A stretch of 64,000 nucleotides of DNA from Cryptomeria japonica (taxonomy: Eukaryota > Streptophyta > Pinopsida > Cupressales > Cupressaceae). The stretch is from contig NC_081406.1 in the NCBI RefSeq assembly GCF_030272615.1, positions 248,301,218 to 248,365,217 of the forward strand, written 5' to 3'. The notes below the pieces were generated by a model. The model was not told the DNA's origin. It ran no database searches and saw only the letters and a program-made list of their open reading frames with translations. Position 1 is the first letter of the stretch, and every line of letters begins with the position of its first letter. The position numbers were made by a program, and so were the translations under genes. This document shows positions 1-12,451 of this stretch, in pieces.

Positions 1-2823
1 TTTGCCAATTCATCATGGGACTTCAAGTAAGCCTTGGCTTCAATTTTCTCACCTGGATTAATCAGACTATTGTCATTCATCATGTCTTCCAACCGAGATC
101 TGAGCCTTTCATGCTCTTTCAAAGCTCTGACTGTTCCAGTGTATGTTTTCCAATAGATTTCTGCAACTTGCATCATACTTCTGAACCTATGTTCAATGAT
201 CTCCAAATTCAACTTATCCATCTTTTGTTGTACCTTTTCTACTTGTTGAGATGTCTTTTCGGCCCTGTTCCTCCAATACATAGCATCTGTCAAGGCATCC
301 ATGGCATCTCTGTCAACACCGTATGTCATCCTTGTTTGACTGGTACCTGTATCAATTTGAAGCAATCTTGCTTAAAGCCTCTATTTTTCTTCATCGGTTT
401 TCTCATATAGGCTTTTGTATATAGAATTTTCTTAGACTAGAAACTCTATTTGATCTTGGTTCAGTTTAGCGACATCCAAATTTAGTTTGGCAGTTGTTCT
501 AGGTTAATCTTTCCAACCTGCTGCACCATCAAATGTCCAAAAGCTTCTTCTGTATCAACCAATATAGGTCTTTTATCTTTGGGATAGATAGCCCACTGTA
601 GAAGAACCTTCTGATCTAGATCATATCCTGATCCTCTAAAGAGTTTATCAATCTCTTTTGGCATCATTTGCCTACTTGGGTCCTGTTTCTTGAGGAATCC
701 ATCAAACAACAAGGCAGAGTTCATGTCTCATCCAAAGTATAATAGCACACCAACTTCCTTAAGCAATTGTCATCCCTTCTCAGGTGTCATTTCTCTCATC
801 ATAAGATCCATCTCCTCTTGTAACTTTTGAAGCTACTACTCTTCTTCACTATTTCTCATGTTATTCCTAATTTGAGATCCTTTATGTTGATAGAGGAATG
901 CGGTGAACTCCTTGGAAGCAATGAAGTCACTATCAGCAATGAAATCCTCATGCTCCAGGAATCTGATGTCAGCCACTTCTCAGACATTTAGTTGTCCTAT
1001 TGCCAAGTCTATCGGTGTAACCTCTTCATAACTAGGGGGCAATCCTCTCGAGGAGTGAATGGAATGATGCCAGATGTGGAAGCAGGAGACAAATGAGCCA
1101 AAGGATCTGTATTCCTAATATATCAATGTAATCCCTAAAAACATGAGGCGAGACTCCCTCAAGTATTTCCAATTCATGCTCCACAAGTTTGTTGGCCAAA
1201 TCCAAGGGGTATTCAATCTTTTGTAGCATGTTCTCATCCATTTTCCTTCTAAAAATCTTCCATTTATAAGCCTACATTGCTTTCTCAAACTTTATTCTCT
1301 TCACTCAGGCCTCTTCTCTGCCAATGTTTTTAATGAGGTCATCCGGTAGGTAAGATTTATGCTCTCCGACCTTCAGCTTTTGTGATGATTGGGCTATCCT
1401 TATGTATCCTTCAGGATCAAAATTAGGCCTTGGATCCCCCATAGCCATGCCATAATAATCCAATTTTGTCTATAGCAAGCCATAACTCATTGAACTTTTC
1501 ACAATAAAATCTGAAAATACTAACAACCTAGGTACAATTGATTGTTTCCCATGGCTTGTCAGATGTTTTGTACTCACTATTGATAGTTGCCTCACAATTT
1601 TCAGACAAGCCACTCTGTTAGGGACTGTAAGTGGTAGTAAGAATGGTCTCCCTCTAAACCCGTATACCCTGACTTGTGTGTAGTTTAAAAAACAATACCA
1701 ATCTCCCCAATTGTGTTCAATTGAGGGATCTTCAGAGAAATATTTTGGTCTTAGGAATCTTTGAACCTCTGGTGTAAGGGCATGATCGCATGGGCATCCT
1801 AACATTCTATATAATGGCTTGACAAATAACTCCCCAAAATGCCAATATTGATTATTTGCATACCTCTGATCCCATGAAGAAACCCATAGTTGCACTGGTT
1901 TTCTCATCCCAGCATTGTCATATGTCCTGACACATAACTCTTCTGGCCATAACCCTTCATCTTGGCCCACATACAATAGCATATTCATAAGTAAGGAATA
2001 GTGCTTGAAATGAACATTGATTACATCCCCCTTTAACTTTTCTAACCCATGATTCAAAACCCCAACCAAATAAGTAGAAAAATCAAAGAAGTGGGGGTCC
2101 TTAGACTACAAATTGGCACAAATGACCATGGCTGCAACATCCATCAAAGGATGGGCTTTTATCCCTAGCACTTGGGTAACACAGTAATAGGTATACTTGA
2201 AATATGGATGGAAAGAGTTGACATCATAGGGAGCTTTGTCATCCTGACCTAGTGGCACTAAGGACCTTGCATTCCTAGGTCTATGTATAGGGAGTCTCCA
2301 CATTTTGTAAATGTGCTCTAGGTTAAAATATTCACTTGTTAACTTCTTGAGGTCAATCAATTCTTCAAATCCCCAATCCAACTTGAAGATGTTAATAACC
2401 TCCTTTCTGATTGCAAGAATTGGCTGACCCATGTAGTTATATATGGTCCTAGTTTTAGGGTCATAATTTTTTGCCAATGCCTTCATGAGCTCCACATTCA
2501 CGAATACATTAGCCATAGCTAATCTTCCTAAGTTCACTTGCCATAAATTGTTGATAGGTTGAGGGGCAACTCTTCTATTGTACCCATATATGAATAATTC
2601 ATACCCTCTCAATTCTGTCCATATGTCTCCAAGATCCTCAAACCGGTCCTCCAGGCCTTCCTCATCAGCTCTAATCTTCTTGGACCTCAAACTAGATGAT
2701 GGCCACTGGTCAATCAGGTCTTGGGCCAAAGAATGTCCTTCCCTTTTCTGTCTTTTAAGTTTTTCTTCTGCAGCGATAGGTTCTTTTCCCTTTCTGATCT
2801 TATTAGTTTTAGATGATGATTCC
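1..2823 (-). pseudogene. Decayed long ORF of unknown family, TE-associated, runs off the window
   Basis: I do not recognise the family. One minus-strand frame stays readable from the ATG near 2823 (MESSSKTNK) to the left edge of the window, about 940 codons, broken by in-frame stops (near 2106, 1470 and several between 730 and 240) and probably two small frameshifts around 480-1030. The N-terminus is Lys/Arg-rich (about residues 1-60), followed by a long apparently globular part with many W, Y and F. The part nearest the window edge (below about 350) is rich in E, K, Q and R and looks like a coiled coil (QQKMDKLNLEIIEHRFRSMM). Several stops fit CAG to TAG decay. It could be a gag-like or accessory TE protein or an old plant gene. 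Reality as a former coding region: high. Function: unknown. Confidence 0.6.
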
Positions 2824-2859
2824 ATTTGAATTTTTAAAAAGAGGTCTGTGTGCAAACAA

Positions 2860-3060
2860 CTTACTTTGAATTACTGAGCTTTATCTATGAATTTGCCCAA
2901 TTCCTACTTTGAGTTCATTGCCTATGAATTCCTTAATGTTGTTTCCTTTGATGTTGATCCACTACTTATGGTGTATTTAATCAGTTAGTAATGGCGGTTT
3001 GGACAATGGTCACTCAGGCACACGTTTGAATTTAATGGCGATGTGACCTTCCATGGGATT
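2860..3060. other. Spacer upstream of the unknown ORF, nothing recognised
   Basis: AT-rich spacer between the start of the decayed minus-strand ORF and the TCGAT-rich block. I see no convincing TATA box, repeat or coding region. Confidence 0.4.
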
Positions 3061-3800
3061 TGTTTATGATTTTTGCGGCAATCAATAATCATTTCGATGA
3101 GGATATGTCTTTCGATCATTTGTTTCGTTAGTCCATCGATCTCTTTGTTTCTATAGACAATACTTTTGTTTCGAATATTACTTCGATCAAGTATTTTTTC
3201 CCTTCATCGAAATATTGTATTCGGTCAATATGGTTGTCTCCTCATTGAAACATATCTGATATCCATCGGGTCTTATGTCGAAGAAACCTTGGGCTTTGGT
3301 GTGCTCCTTTATTTTTCCATCGAAATACTTCTTTCATCGATATCACTATGCCCCGTCGATGAATGAGTTTATTATCTCACCAATAAAATTACATCGGCAA
3401 AACCACGCATATCAAGAACATGCCTTTTAACCTCCTTGAAACCTATATCCTCATCGATATCTTTTTATCGATATAGCTTCCTTTTGTTGGATCGATATTA
3501 TTCTTTCGAATAAAACGCTCCTTTCGGTGGGTCCTTTTTATGTTGCACCTATAGTATTATTTCCTCAAGAACTTTTCCTGTTGATGAAGACCTTCTCTAC
3601 TTTCTTCGATATCTTTTGTCGATGAATTTATTATCTTCGTTGAGTCCTTCTTGGAATTCATCAGCGTTTCCTTCCTTCGATGGCTCTTTTATATTGATGA
3701 GACATCGTTGGGTCTCATCGATCTGAATTCAAAAGGTATCGATGAGACCCAGTGATGTCTCATCAATATAAAAGAGACATCGAAAGAAGGAAACGCTGAC
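3060..3800. repeat. TCGAT-rich block
   Basis: About 740 bp in which TCGAT or ATCGA appears roughly twenty times, far more than chance in AT-rich DNA, in forms such as TTCGATGA, ATCGATATC and CATCGAAA. No coherent protein is encoded. It lies directly beyond the truncated 3' end of the transposase relic and ends in a long hairpin (3661-3799). It may be the subterminal region of another DNA element that replaced the transposase C-terminus. That is inference. Confidence 0.5.
3661..3799. repeat. Near-perfect 61-bp-arm inverted repeat (hairpin)
   Basis: The left arm 3661-3721 and right arm 3739-3799 are reverse complements at 57 of 61 positions, separated by a 17-base loop (3722-3738). Two of the four differences would be G:U pairs in a plus-strand RNA, leaving only two true mismatches. 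An RNA from either strand would fold into a long, almost perfect stem like those processed by plant Dicer enzymes. It may instead be a small foldback (MITE-like) element or the joined ends of a larger one. Confidence 0.85.
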
Positions 3801-4059
3801 ATCGATAATAATTATTATTTTTTGATAAAAATTATCATCGTTGGAATTACAACAGCTACCAAGATTTTGATCAACGATGTAATCGGCACACATACAGCGT
3901 CGACAGAGTCCATTGGATTGTCGTATTTCTGATGGGTATGGCATCGTCAACCAATCCGATGCTAAGTTTTCAACAATTGATTTTGTTAGCACTCTGACGA
4001 AAATTCGTCGCAAATCCGACAAACGGTTGTCGGAAATCAGCTCCGAATGTACTAGTGCT

Positions 4060-6189
4060 CGATCCTGCAACTGTACAACAATCTAGATAGTTTTCAATAT
4101 TAGATTCAGTGATCAACCAAAAATATCTATGAACCATTGACGTACCTGGATTACCTGGAACTATAGTAGAGTTACACCATCGCATAGTTGTTTCTGCATC
4201 TATTAACTTAGCACCACCTTTGTACTTCAATTCTTCTCTAGCTAGGGATTTTTTTACACATTCTCCTGCACCATCATTCTCTCCCTTACCATGTCCCGCC
4301 TAGGTAAAATTCCAAAAATGTTGTACACTGCGTGTCATATGCATCCTTGTTAGCCAATAAAACATCCTTGCATTCTTGAATTGTGCAATGCAATTATTTG
4401 ACTATATGAAGTGTCGGTTGTATTGTATGTTTCTTTCCTTCAAATTATCATAGAAAACTTTAAAGCATCCTTGTACAAACTCCAATGGATGAGTATGATC
4501 ATCACTTATGTAGAAGTGGTACTCTCTTACAACCTTTCTATCCTCCTCTATGCTATCATCTGCATGCATGAATATTATGTGTACAAAAATAGAAACTTGT
4601 GTAGGATGATAATACATATATTGTACTTCATTTTGAGGTTGTAGTGTATAATTTTCAGCAAAATCAACATCAACGATAGAGACAATGGTGCCAAGAGTAA
4701 ATGTGTCCTTACATAACGTGAATATCTCATCTAACCATCGAGCTCTATGTGTATGCAATATGTACTCATACAATTGTTTCTCTTGAAATATTTTCATAAA
4801 TTCAACTACACATATATCATATTTCACTAACTCACATCTCTTCAGATCTTTTCCATCTTTAACTCCATATGTGAGTATCTTGTATTTTCTAAAAGAAACT
4901 AGTTTTGTACCAATTTCATGTGTGCTCTCCAAATGTACACATCTTGGTAAATGTTGCAAACTACCACATATAGCACAATAATCTTCCAAACAAGGCATCA
5001 ATGCAACCACCATGTCTATTATATAGAACCCTAGAAATAAATTCTCTTGCCAACTTAGGAGGTGATTGTATATTGCATTCTTGCAAACCATCGTTAGTGT
5101 GCAAAGTAGAATAAATATGACGAAAAATATCATAGTGCATGGAAAATTCAATATGCATCCTACAACAACATGTGGTGCGTACATGATTAATCTTAATATA
5201 AAAAGGATTTTCCATTTTAAAAAATCTTTGACAAATTCTTATTTGAGGAAACTTTTCAAGGAATCTTTCATAAAATTTTGTTTGAGTCAATGTGGCTCAC
5301 GATTTCTAGACCTGATTTGCCTTCTAACAACATCTTTTTTGTTGGGCGAAACTCTTGTGTTGTCATGCCAAATGTTCATAGTGCATCAACAACAACCTTG
5401 TCTTTGTGTGGTAGTCTACCCAAGAATGCCCAAAGAGAGTTATTGTTAGGTTCCTCTATTTTTTCTCGTCTTTGTAATGCTTTACTTAATGTTGTTCTTT
5501 TAACATTTAATAACTTAATTGTTTTGGTTATTAAATGATTTTTTTATTTTCTTTCTCATTATGGTTTATGTAATGACACGTTGAGTAGCATTAGAATCTT
5601 TAGTACGTGATTTTGAACCAATAGCTTGATATGCATCAAATAGATTTCTCACAATAGTTCTTTCACTATTATTTTCAGATGATCTTAGGCCTAGAATTTT
5701 CATTGTCTCTCTAAATTTCAAATTTTTAATCATTTGAACAATTAATTGACATCTTTCGGTTTGATTTAAGTTTTCAACATAGTTTTGCCATATTCTTTTA
5801 ACCATTCTCCTACAAGTTCATTAATTCATTTTATCGGGCATTGGCTTTAATATATTCTCATCAATGTCAATTAGATACTTTAGTTTCCAACGAATGATTC
5901 TAGGAGATGTTAACATCGGTGCATTGTGTGAAGGTGTATGTTCATCATTTAATTGATTATTCAATGATGTCTCTTCCTCAACCGCATTAGGTTCACATAG
6001 TAAATCAATTTTATCTTCTTCAATTGCATTAGGTGTATTATGTTCATTTGGTAAATTGAATTATGATGTTGAGGATGACATACCTTCTTGTCTCATTGTT
6101 CTTATGTCACATAATTTAATCATATGTTGCCTTTGTCTTTCCTTTTCAGCCTCTTGTTGTTCCATCATTCCTTTCTTGTTCTTTCCCAT
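4060..6189 (-). pseudogene. Truncated relic of a GHGKG-type DDE transposase (copy 1)
   Basis: Minus-strand pieces line up with the transposase at 31.5-34.5 kb. In order: a start at 6189 (MGKNKKGMMEQQ); the motif IDENILKPMP near 5840 (IDENIIPILE in copy 2); NLFDAYQAIGSKSRTKD near 5600; a Cys-rich stretch CCCRMHIEFS near 5170; the catalytic-core block IVSIVDVDFAENYTLQPQNEV near 4650; QFKNARMFYWL near 4340; AGHGKGENDGAGECV near 4270; and the RYFWLITE block near 4110. The C-terminal domain present in copy 2 is missing, so the gene is truncated near 4060. Stops and frameshifts are numerous. The second catalytic region reads SNN where copy 2 has SDN, so this copy could not act even if repaired elsewhere. 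It is a dead relative of copy 2. Confidence 0.8.
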
Positions 6190-6660
6190 GGTTGATATTG
6201 GTTGTCCTAAATAGAATCATATTACATATATATGTAAACAAAAGTAAATTTGGCATCAAATAACCTTAAATTTGAGCATTATCATTGATTTTTTGAATCA
6301 AAACTATTAAACAATGACAATAATATTGAAAAACTAATAAGAACAACAATTCAATCATTTGAAATCATGAAAAAAAAATTACTTACTTCTATGTATAAAA
6401 CAACGACAAAAGTGTAGACACGGTTGTAGTGGGGCCTTCAACGATCTCAAAAAATTATTTTGAGGCCGTTGAGGCTCTTGCGAAACTAAAGCTATGTCTA
6501 AGTATCGCGTATGCGTTATTATTCCCTAAAATATTTGCAAACCCAACAATATTTTTATGGCACACTGTATGCGCTCCTAGGCCTTATAAATGTTATGGCA
6601 GGGTAGCAAAGTAATAGGCTCAGTACCCCGTACGTGCTATTTATAGTAAAGAAAATGTGA
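6190..6660. other. Upstream region of transposase relic copy 1
   Basis: Noncoding. From about 6500 it has several variants of a GTAYGYGCT-like word (GTATGCGTTATT near 6507, GTATGCGCTCC near 6568, GTACGTGCTATTTATA near 6630). Related words return at 8250-8290 (GCGTGTACGTACTTC, CCGTATGCACTTTT), on the far side of the GA and satellite tracts. This is similar in layout to the CGGATATCCGAT words that border the cassettes of the second copy. Confidence 0.35.
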
Positions 6661-6679
6661 AGGAAAAGGGAGGGAGGAA

Positions 6680-6830
<151 letters not shown>

Positions 6831-6838
6831 GGTTGACG

Positions 6839-7540
6839 AATGTGGTGGAGGGATGATGAACAATGGTTTTTGTATACTGAGTCAAATGCTAAGTCTATCA
6901 AGGAAAGAATAGCCACTTGAGCTCAAACAGTGGACCTTGGGATTATTAGGTCTATTGTTCATCCAAATGGTGACCACTACATGGCAGACCTAATTGCAAT
7001 ACAACAATATAAAGTAAGGGAGATAAAGAAGGTAGGGAGAGAGAAAGAGTGGGGAGAGAGATAAGAAGAGAGAGAGAGAGAGCAATCAATTAAATTGTAT
7101 CCTATCAAATCAGCCTTACTGCATAAGCTAATAAGATAGTTAAATGCAATGGAATTGATTTCCTTGGTATGGCTATAAATTTCTACCCAGACCATGAGTT
7201 TGGAAACCACTTTGTATTCTAAGCATTGCAGGAGAGCAAATTAGGAAGACAAAATGTGCATTACAAAATATTTCCCAAAGCCCACCATAGGAGGGGTGTG
7301 GTGGAGGGATGATGCACAATGGGTTTTGTACACTCAGTCAAATGCTAAGTCTATCAAGGAAAGCATAGCCTCTCAAGTGCAAACTATGGACCTTGGGATT
7401 ATTAGGTCTACTATTCATCCAAATGGTGACCACTAAATGGAAGACCTAATTGCAATACAACAATATAAAGTAAGGGAGATAAAGGGGGTAGGGAGAGAGA
7501 AAAAGTGGGGAGGGAGAGAAGAAGAGAGAGAGGGATGGGG
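6839..7540. repeat. Two-copy direct duplication, period ~456 bp
   Basis: The segment starting TGTGGTGGAGGGATGATG at 6841 is repeated at 7297 with a few substitutions, through AATACAACAATATAAAGTAAGGGAGA and into the GA-rich tail, about 240 bp per copy. Both copies can be read as a peptide on the plus strand (around YTQSNAKSIKESIA and PNGDHYMADLIAIQQYK; copy B has a stop where copy A has Tyr, copy A has a stop elsewhere). This suggests a captured exon that was later duplicated. I do not recognise the protein. Confidence 0.75.
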
Positions 7541-7620
7541 TATGGAGGAAGGAAGAGAGGGGGAGAATTCTAGATTGTTATTCTTTTAAGTTGTATTGTT
7601 ACTACTTTTTATATTGTAAT
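7540..7620. other. GA-rich tail and AT spacer
   Basis: GA-rich sequence (GAAGAGAGAGAGGGATGG) then an AT-rich spacer leading into the satellite. No gene. Confidence 0.5.
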
Positions 7621-7634
7621 AATGATTCATCTTG

Positions 7635-7985
7635 CCACCTTAGGATACCGTATGACCCCTTAGGATGCCATATGCTCCTAAAGGGTCATGCGGTGTTATG
7701 TGGGGTTATACAATGTCCTATGACCCCTTGGGACACCATATGACCCCTTAGGTGTCGTTATGGGTCATGTAATGTGTCCTTAGGGGTCATATTATGTCCT
7801 ACCACCCTTTAAGATATCATATCACCCTTTAAGAAACCATATGACCCTTTAAGACACCATATGGTGTTGTTATGAGTTGTATGGTGTAATAATGGTTCAT
7901 ATTGCCAACTCAAGGCATCGTATGACCCCTTAGGAAATCATATGCTCCTAAAGGGTCATTTTGTCTAATGTGGGGTCCTAAGGGA
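7635..7985. repeat. Small array of the CCATATGACCCCTTA satellite
   Basis: About 350 bp of ~20-bp units in both orientations, such as TATGACCCCTTAGGATGCC, GACACCATATGACCCCTTA and the reverse AAGGGGTCATATT-like forms. It is the same satellite family as the 3.4-kb array at 27.6-31.0 kb. It lies upstream of the 5' end of transposase relic copy 1, just as the large array lies upstream of copy 2, and GA-rich tracts are next to both. Confidence 0.8.
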
Positions 7986-8215
7986 GAGAAAGAGGGAGAT
8001 AGAGAGAGAGAGAAAGAGGGAGAGAGGGGGAGAGAGGGAGATGGTACACATACATACACACACATATGTGTGTATATATATACTTAATATTTATATATTA
8101 TTATATAATATATAGTATATTATATAAAATATATTATATATTATTATGTACAGATATATATTATATATTATATGTATATACACATATTATATAAACAATA
8201 TCCTATTATACATAT
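7985..8215. repeat. (GA)n then (TA)n/(TATA) low-complexity tract
   Basis: GA-rich sequence to about 8042, ACACATACATACACAC to 8070, then about 140 bp of TATATTA-type repeats. No coding content. Confidence 0.9.
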
Positions 8216-11200
8216 TATACACACTCCCAAATTTTAACCAAAAGTAGCGTGTACGTACTTCTTATATTATAGGTAACCCGTATGCACTTTTGACTGTTTG
8301 GGCTTGGAAATAGGCCTGGATGATAAAGCTATGGGTTGGAAGTTTGATTTTCCTCCGTTTCCCTATTTTTTGACATATTTTATTTTATCAACTTGGTTTC
8401 TCGACTTTGTCATCATCAGGTTTACACTTCATCAAGTGGGTATTTCTAAAATTGCCACCATATTTTCACCCATCTTCTGAGCTTTCTAACCATATAATTT
8501 TTAAAAAATTTGAACAACAATAACATATTATTATTGAATTTCTTGTACTAGTGTCTCCATAGTTCTCACAAACATACGTGTACCATTTTTTTAATAGCTT
8601 TTGATCTACTTATCCAAATTTAAAAAACTTTATATATTATTGTAGTGCACTTGATTATTTATAATTTAAAAAAACAAAATTTGTATTTTTGATTTTTTAG
8701 TGCAAGTTATGTTTCATGCACGAACAAGTACCTAATTTTCAAGATGTGCTCGATTAAAAAAATCATTAAAAAAAATTACTCAACAAATAATTAAAAAAAA
8801 ATACACAACTTCTAATGTTCACTCTTAACTATCTTTCTGCCAAAGGATTTGTGAAAAAACTAATAAATCTAACTATGACTATTTTGATGTGCACATCAAA
8901 CACTGTTATGTTTTTCAGAAAAAAGAAGGGTTTTTTTTTCATGCGCGAAGGATTTGACCCCCTTAATATTATCAAATTTTTAAAAAGTTTAGTATTTTGG
9001 AAACTAGATTCAGAGTACTACACTATTTGTTGTTTGATTATCTTCATTTATTGACTGGATGACTTTTAAAATTTGCCTCCAAGTTCAGGTTCACCTTATT
9101 TCAAAAAAAAAAAAAAGTGTCCACTTATACCCCCCCTTTTGACCACTATCTTTGTGCACTTACCCTCATGGTTTTTCCCATTCTCTACCCCCAGTATTGT
9201 CTCTACCGCTCTAAAAAAAAAATCCTCTTTGTTGATTTTTAAAGTCTTTTTGCGTATCATCTAACTTTCCTAATCCCTAAGATTATTTTCCCTTAACATA
9301 ATTTAAATCATCATGAAATGGTTATTATACATACCTATTATTACTCCTTTATTTCTTTGGAAATAAATTATCTGTTAATTTTCTCATCTTCCTTTAAAAG
9401 TAATTTATATTCCTCTTCCATATTGTTGATTCTTTGCATTCTCAACTCATCTTGAATAGAGAATTTTAAACCATTTATATAACTTGCAACTGTTTGCTCA
9501 TTGCTTACTTGATACTACACATAAATGGACAATTTAGAAAATGCATTTGTAGTCTTGCACAATAGACAAGTTTTTCTTCAAAATTTAAAATTTACAAAAA
9601 GAGTTTGTTTATAATTTATATGTAGATAATTCTTTCAACATTTTATCCATCTTACTCTATTATTTGACTGTATCTTTCCCATTTCTAGCTCTTTCCTTTT
9701 GTAGATGATACCACTAGATCATTATATGACTTGTCAATTCAATGCATGCAAATTATTTTAACTTATTGTAACTTCTTTTTCTCTTCCATTGTCTTCCATT
9801 AAAAAATAATTCACCATACTATTCAACTAATCTATCAACTCGTCTAGATTGAGACTGCTAGCATAATCAAAAAATTCACTTTTGATTCATTAAACTTCAT
9901 TTATTTCTTCTAACTATGTAAGTAGCATTTCTTGAAAGGTTAGGCACTAAAGTTTTTCTCTCATGTTTATCTTCATCTCTTTATGCCATTTCTTCATTAA
10001 AATTATTCCCCTTATTCATTGATCTGTTATGACACCTACAAGTTAGAGAAATTGTTGCCTTCCCAACAAGGTTTAAATTATTTTGAAATCGCTAACAAGT
10101 TTTCCTAAGGTGCCAAATTGACAAAGGTTCAAATGTCAACTACTTTGTGAGTTAGAAAAATAATTGAAATGTTAAAGAGGTTCATGAGTTATTAAAATTG
10201 CTTCCACCAAGTTCCAAAACAATCTAAATATTTGATAGGGTTCAATGGCATTTATAATTCAGAAGGCTTCAAATACTTTGGAATATTAATAAGATTTGTA
10301 TGACTCGTTAATGCATGAATTCAAACCCATTCATTCTTACCCACCCATTGATAGATATTGGATGTTGCAACCATCAAATCAATTTTTACAACTTCTTTTA
10401 ATCCATCCCCAAAAATTCATAAGCTCTTCCTTGCTATAGACACCAAATCTGAAGGATGTTATTAATGATCAAGATGGTTGCAATTAGAAAAAAGAAACTC
10501 ACGTATGTCTCAGGTACTATTGAATACATATAAGGTGGTATTTTATGTACAAAAACATAGGGATGGTGATGTGTGAAGGAGTGTTTTCAACTTTTATATT
10601 AGAAATGGTCATGCTTCTTCTCCTAAGGATACACAAATGTGCTAGGAAATATATATTTTCTGATTTTTAATTTAGAAGTGGAAGGGGGAATGGGTTAAAG
10701 AGAAAATGAGCAATAGGAAGAAGATTCTATGTTGGTTAGGTTTATTTTTGGTATAGATTTTCAAGGTAGTTTTATATTAAGAATATTTGAAATTTTTTTC
10801 AAATATATAATACAACATCATAATCATAGAATAAAAGTATAAAATGCATATTCAACATCAAATAAATTTCTCAAAATGCCTTGTTTGTATTCTTAAATAT
10901 TTTATTGATCTTCTCAATCATATTTTATGATTGAGTTTGTAAGCTTGATTTGTTTATCATTCAATTAGTTGTAAAAACCTTGTATATATTTTGTAAGGTA
11001 TCTATTTAGATTAATACAAAGAATGCACATATTTATTATTAGATAAATGTGTATGTTTATTTGTATATTCTATAGATTTTATTTGTCTTCTTATCTAGAT
11101 GGGTTGATCCTAACTAAGTGTCGATCGGAAGGGATATAGTCTTTAGTGGTATAAATTGATTAAGGTGTCACAAAGTGGATTCCAATATTTATATTTTCTA

Positions 11201-12450
11201 GTTTGTATGAATTTTTTGTCTAGTTGGATATATTCACATTCTTCTTCATAATGCAAATCTCACCATATTAAACCCACTTAATATCATAGCATATTGGTTC
11301 AATTCAAGTCACTATGATGTCTAGATGTACTTAATATAATTATAAGCTATCAAAATCATATCCCTAGACACTTTATAGATATCTTACATAGCAGTTCATC
11401 TTCTTTCTAAAGGTGCAAAAACTTGTATTATTAAAATAGCATGAAAGTATTAATGATAGATAAAATGAGGTATACTATTATCTAGGTATGGTTTCTCTCA
11501 AGCTACATGTCAATTTTTGATAGCTATATCTAGTATAACACCATAGGGAAGCCTTTCTTGGCCTAGCAATGCCTAAATTCAAAGAAGCTTTTATCCATCT
11601 TAGTAAATTCATCTATTGTTGTCCTAACTAATCATACCATTTTGTTCGTTACCATGATTTTTTATAACATTATCACTTAGAAAAAAATCCAACTCTAGGG
11701 ATTGGGACCTATAACACTAAGTATCAACACAAGGAATCCATTTTAATTGAAGAATTATATATTTTATAAAAACTAAATTCATCTATTAAAATAGTCTTAT
11801 CATTTATGTATAAAATACATGATATACTTTCACAACATGTTTTCATTTACATGAGATGAATGAATTTCCATAGTCCATGATAAATTAACTTGATGGTTTC
11901 TAGATTTGACTATGTTATCAATTTTTTAGATCATTATTAATGATCCATCATCAGTTGTTTTCTTTCTATCTCATCTTGATGATAGATCATGGAGCATGAT
12001 AAAAAAAATTGATCAAAAAATTGATAACATAGTAAAATAGAGTTCTAACCATCAAGTTTATTGATTCACCCTACTAACTCATTTAATGGACTGACAAATT
12101 AAAATTTAGTCTAGTCATAAATCATGTTGTTAAATTTCTAAAGTAAAATCAAGATTAAAATAATTTAGGATGATCACAATTTATTATTTATAATGCAACA
12201 TGCAATTATACCACTTCTTTTATAAATATTGTACTTCCAAAGTGACAATATTATCCTTTAATTTGACTAGACTAAAATGGGAAATCTTATTAAATTTATC
12301 AACCATCATCGAGATGGTATAATATTTGTTCTTTATTTATACAACTTAGAAATAGAATAGGTAGATATCACTACCCATTTATTTTTTAGGACATCATAAG
12401 GATATGCAATTCCCCATGTGAATGATAATGTTTAGCTACATAGGGTTGAT
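8216..12450. other. AT-rich region with no recognisable gene
   Basis: Over 4 kb of AT-rich DNA without a coherent reading frame on either strand. The short frames at 8.3, 8.8 and 9.1 kb look random. The only structure I see is the inverted repeat at 11.89-12.06 kb, listed separately. It is probably old, unreadable transposon sequence. Confidence 0.5.
11887..12058. repeat. Imperfect inverted repeat, ~50-bp arms
   Basis: AACTTGATGGTT...CTATGTTATCAATTTTTT (11887-11930) is matched in reverse complement by 12012-12058, with a loop of about 80 bases that contains further partial self-complementarity around TGATCCATCATC/GATGATAGATCATGG. It may be a small foldback element. No flanking duplication was identified. 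Confidence 0.55.
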
Positions 12451-12451
12451 A

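Noticed and set aside
1-2823. Second gene of transposase copy 1, by analogy with the large element
   Set aside because: Orientation is the same as the transposase rather than convergent, and the protein has no resemblance to the 40-42 kb gene.
9135-9170. Possible outer end of transposase copy 1 (TTTTGACCAC...TGCACTTACCC resembles the large element's right TIR)
   Set aside because: No TTAA follows, the spacing is off by one and I found no partner end near 3 kb, so chance similarity is likely.
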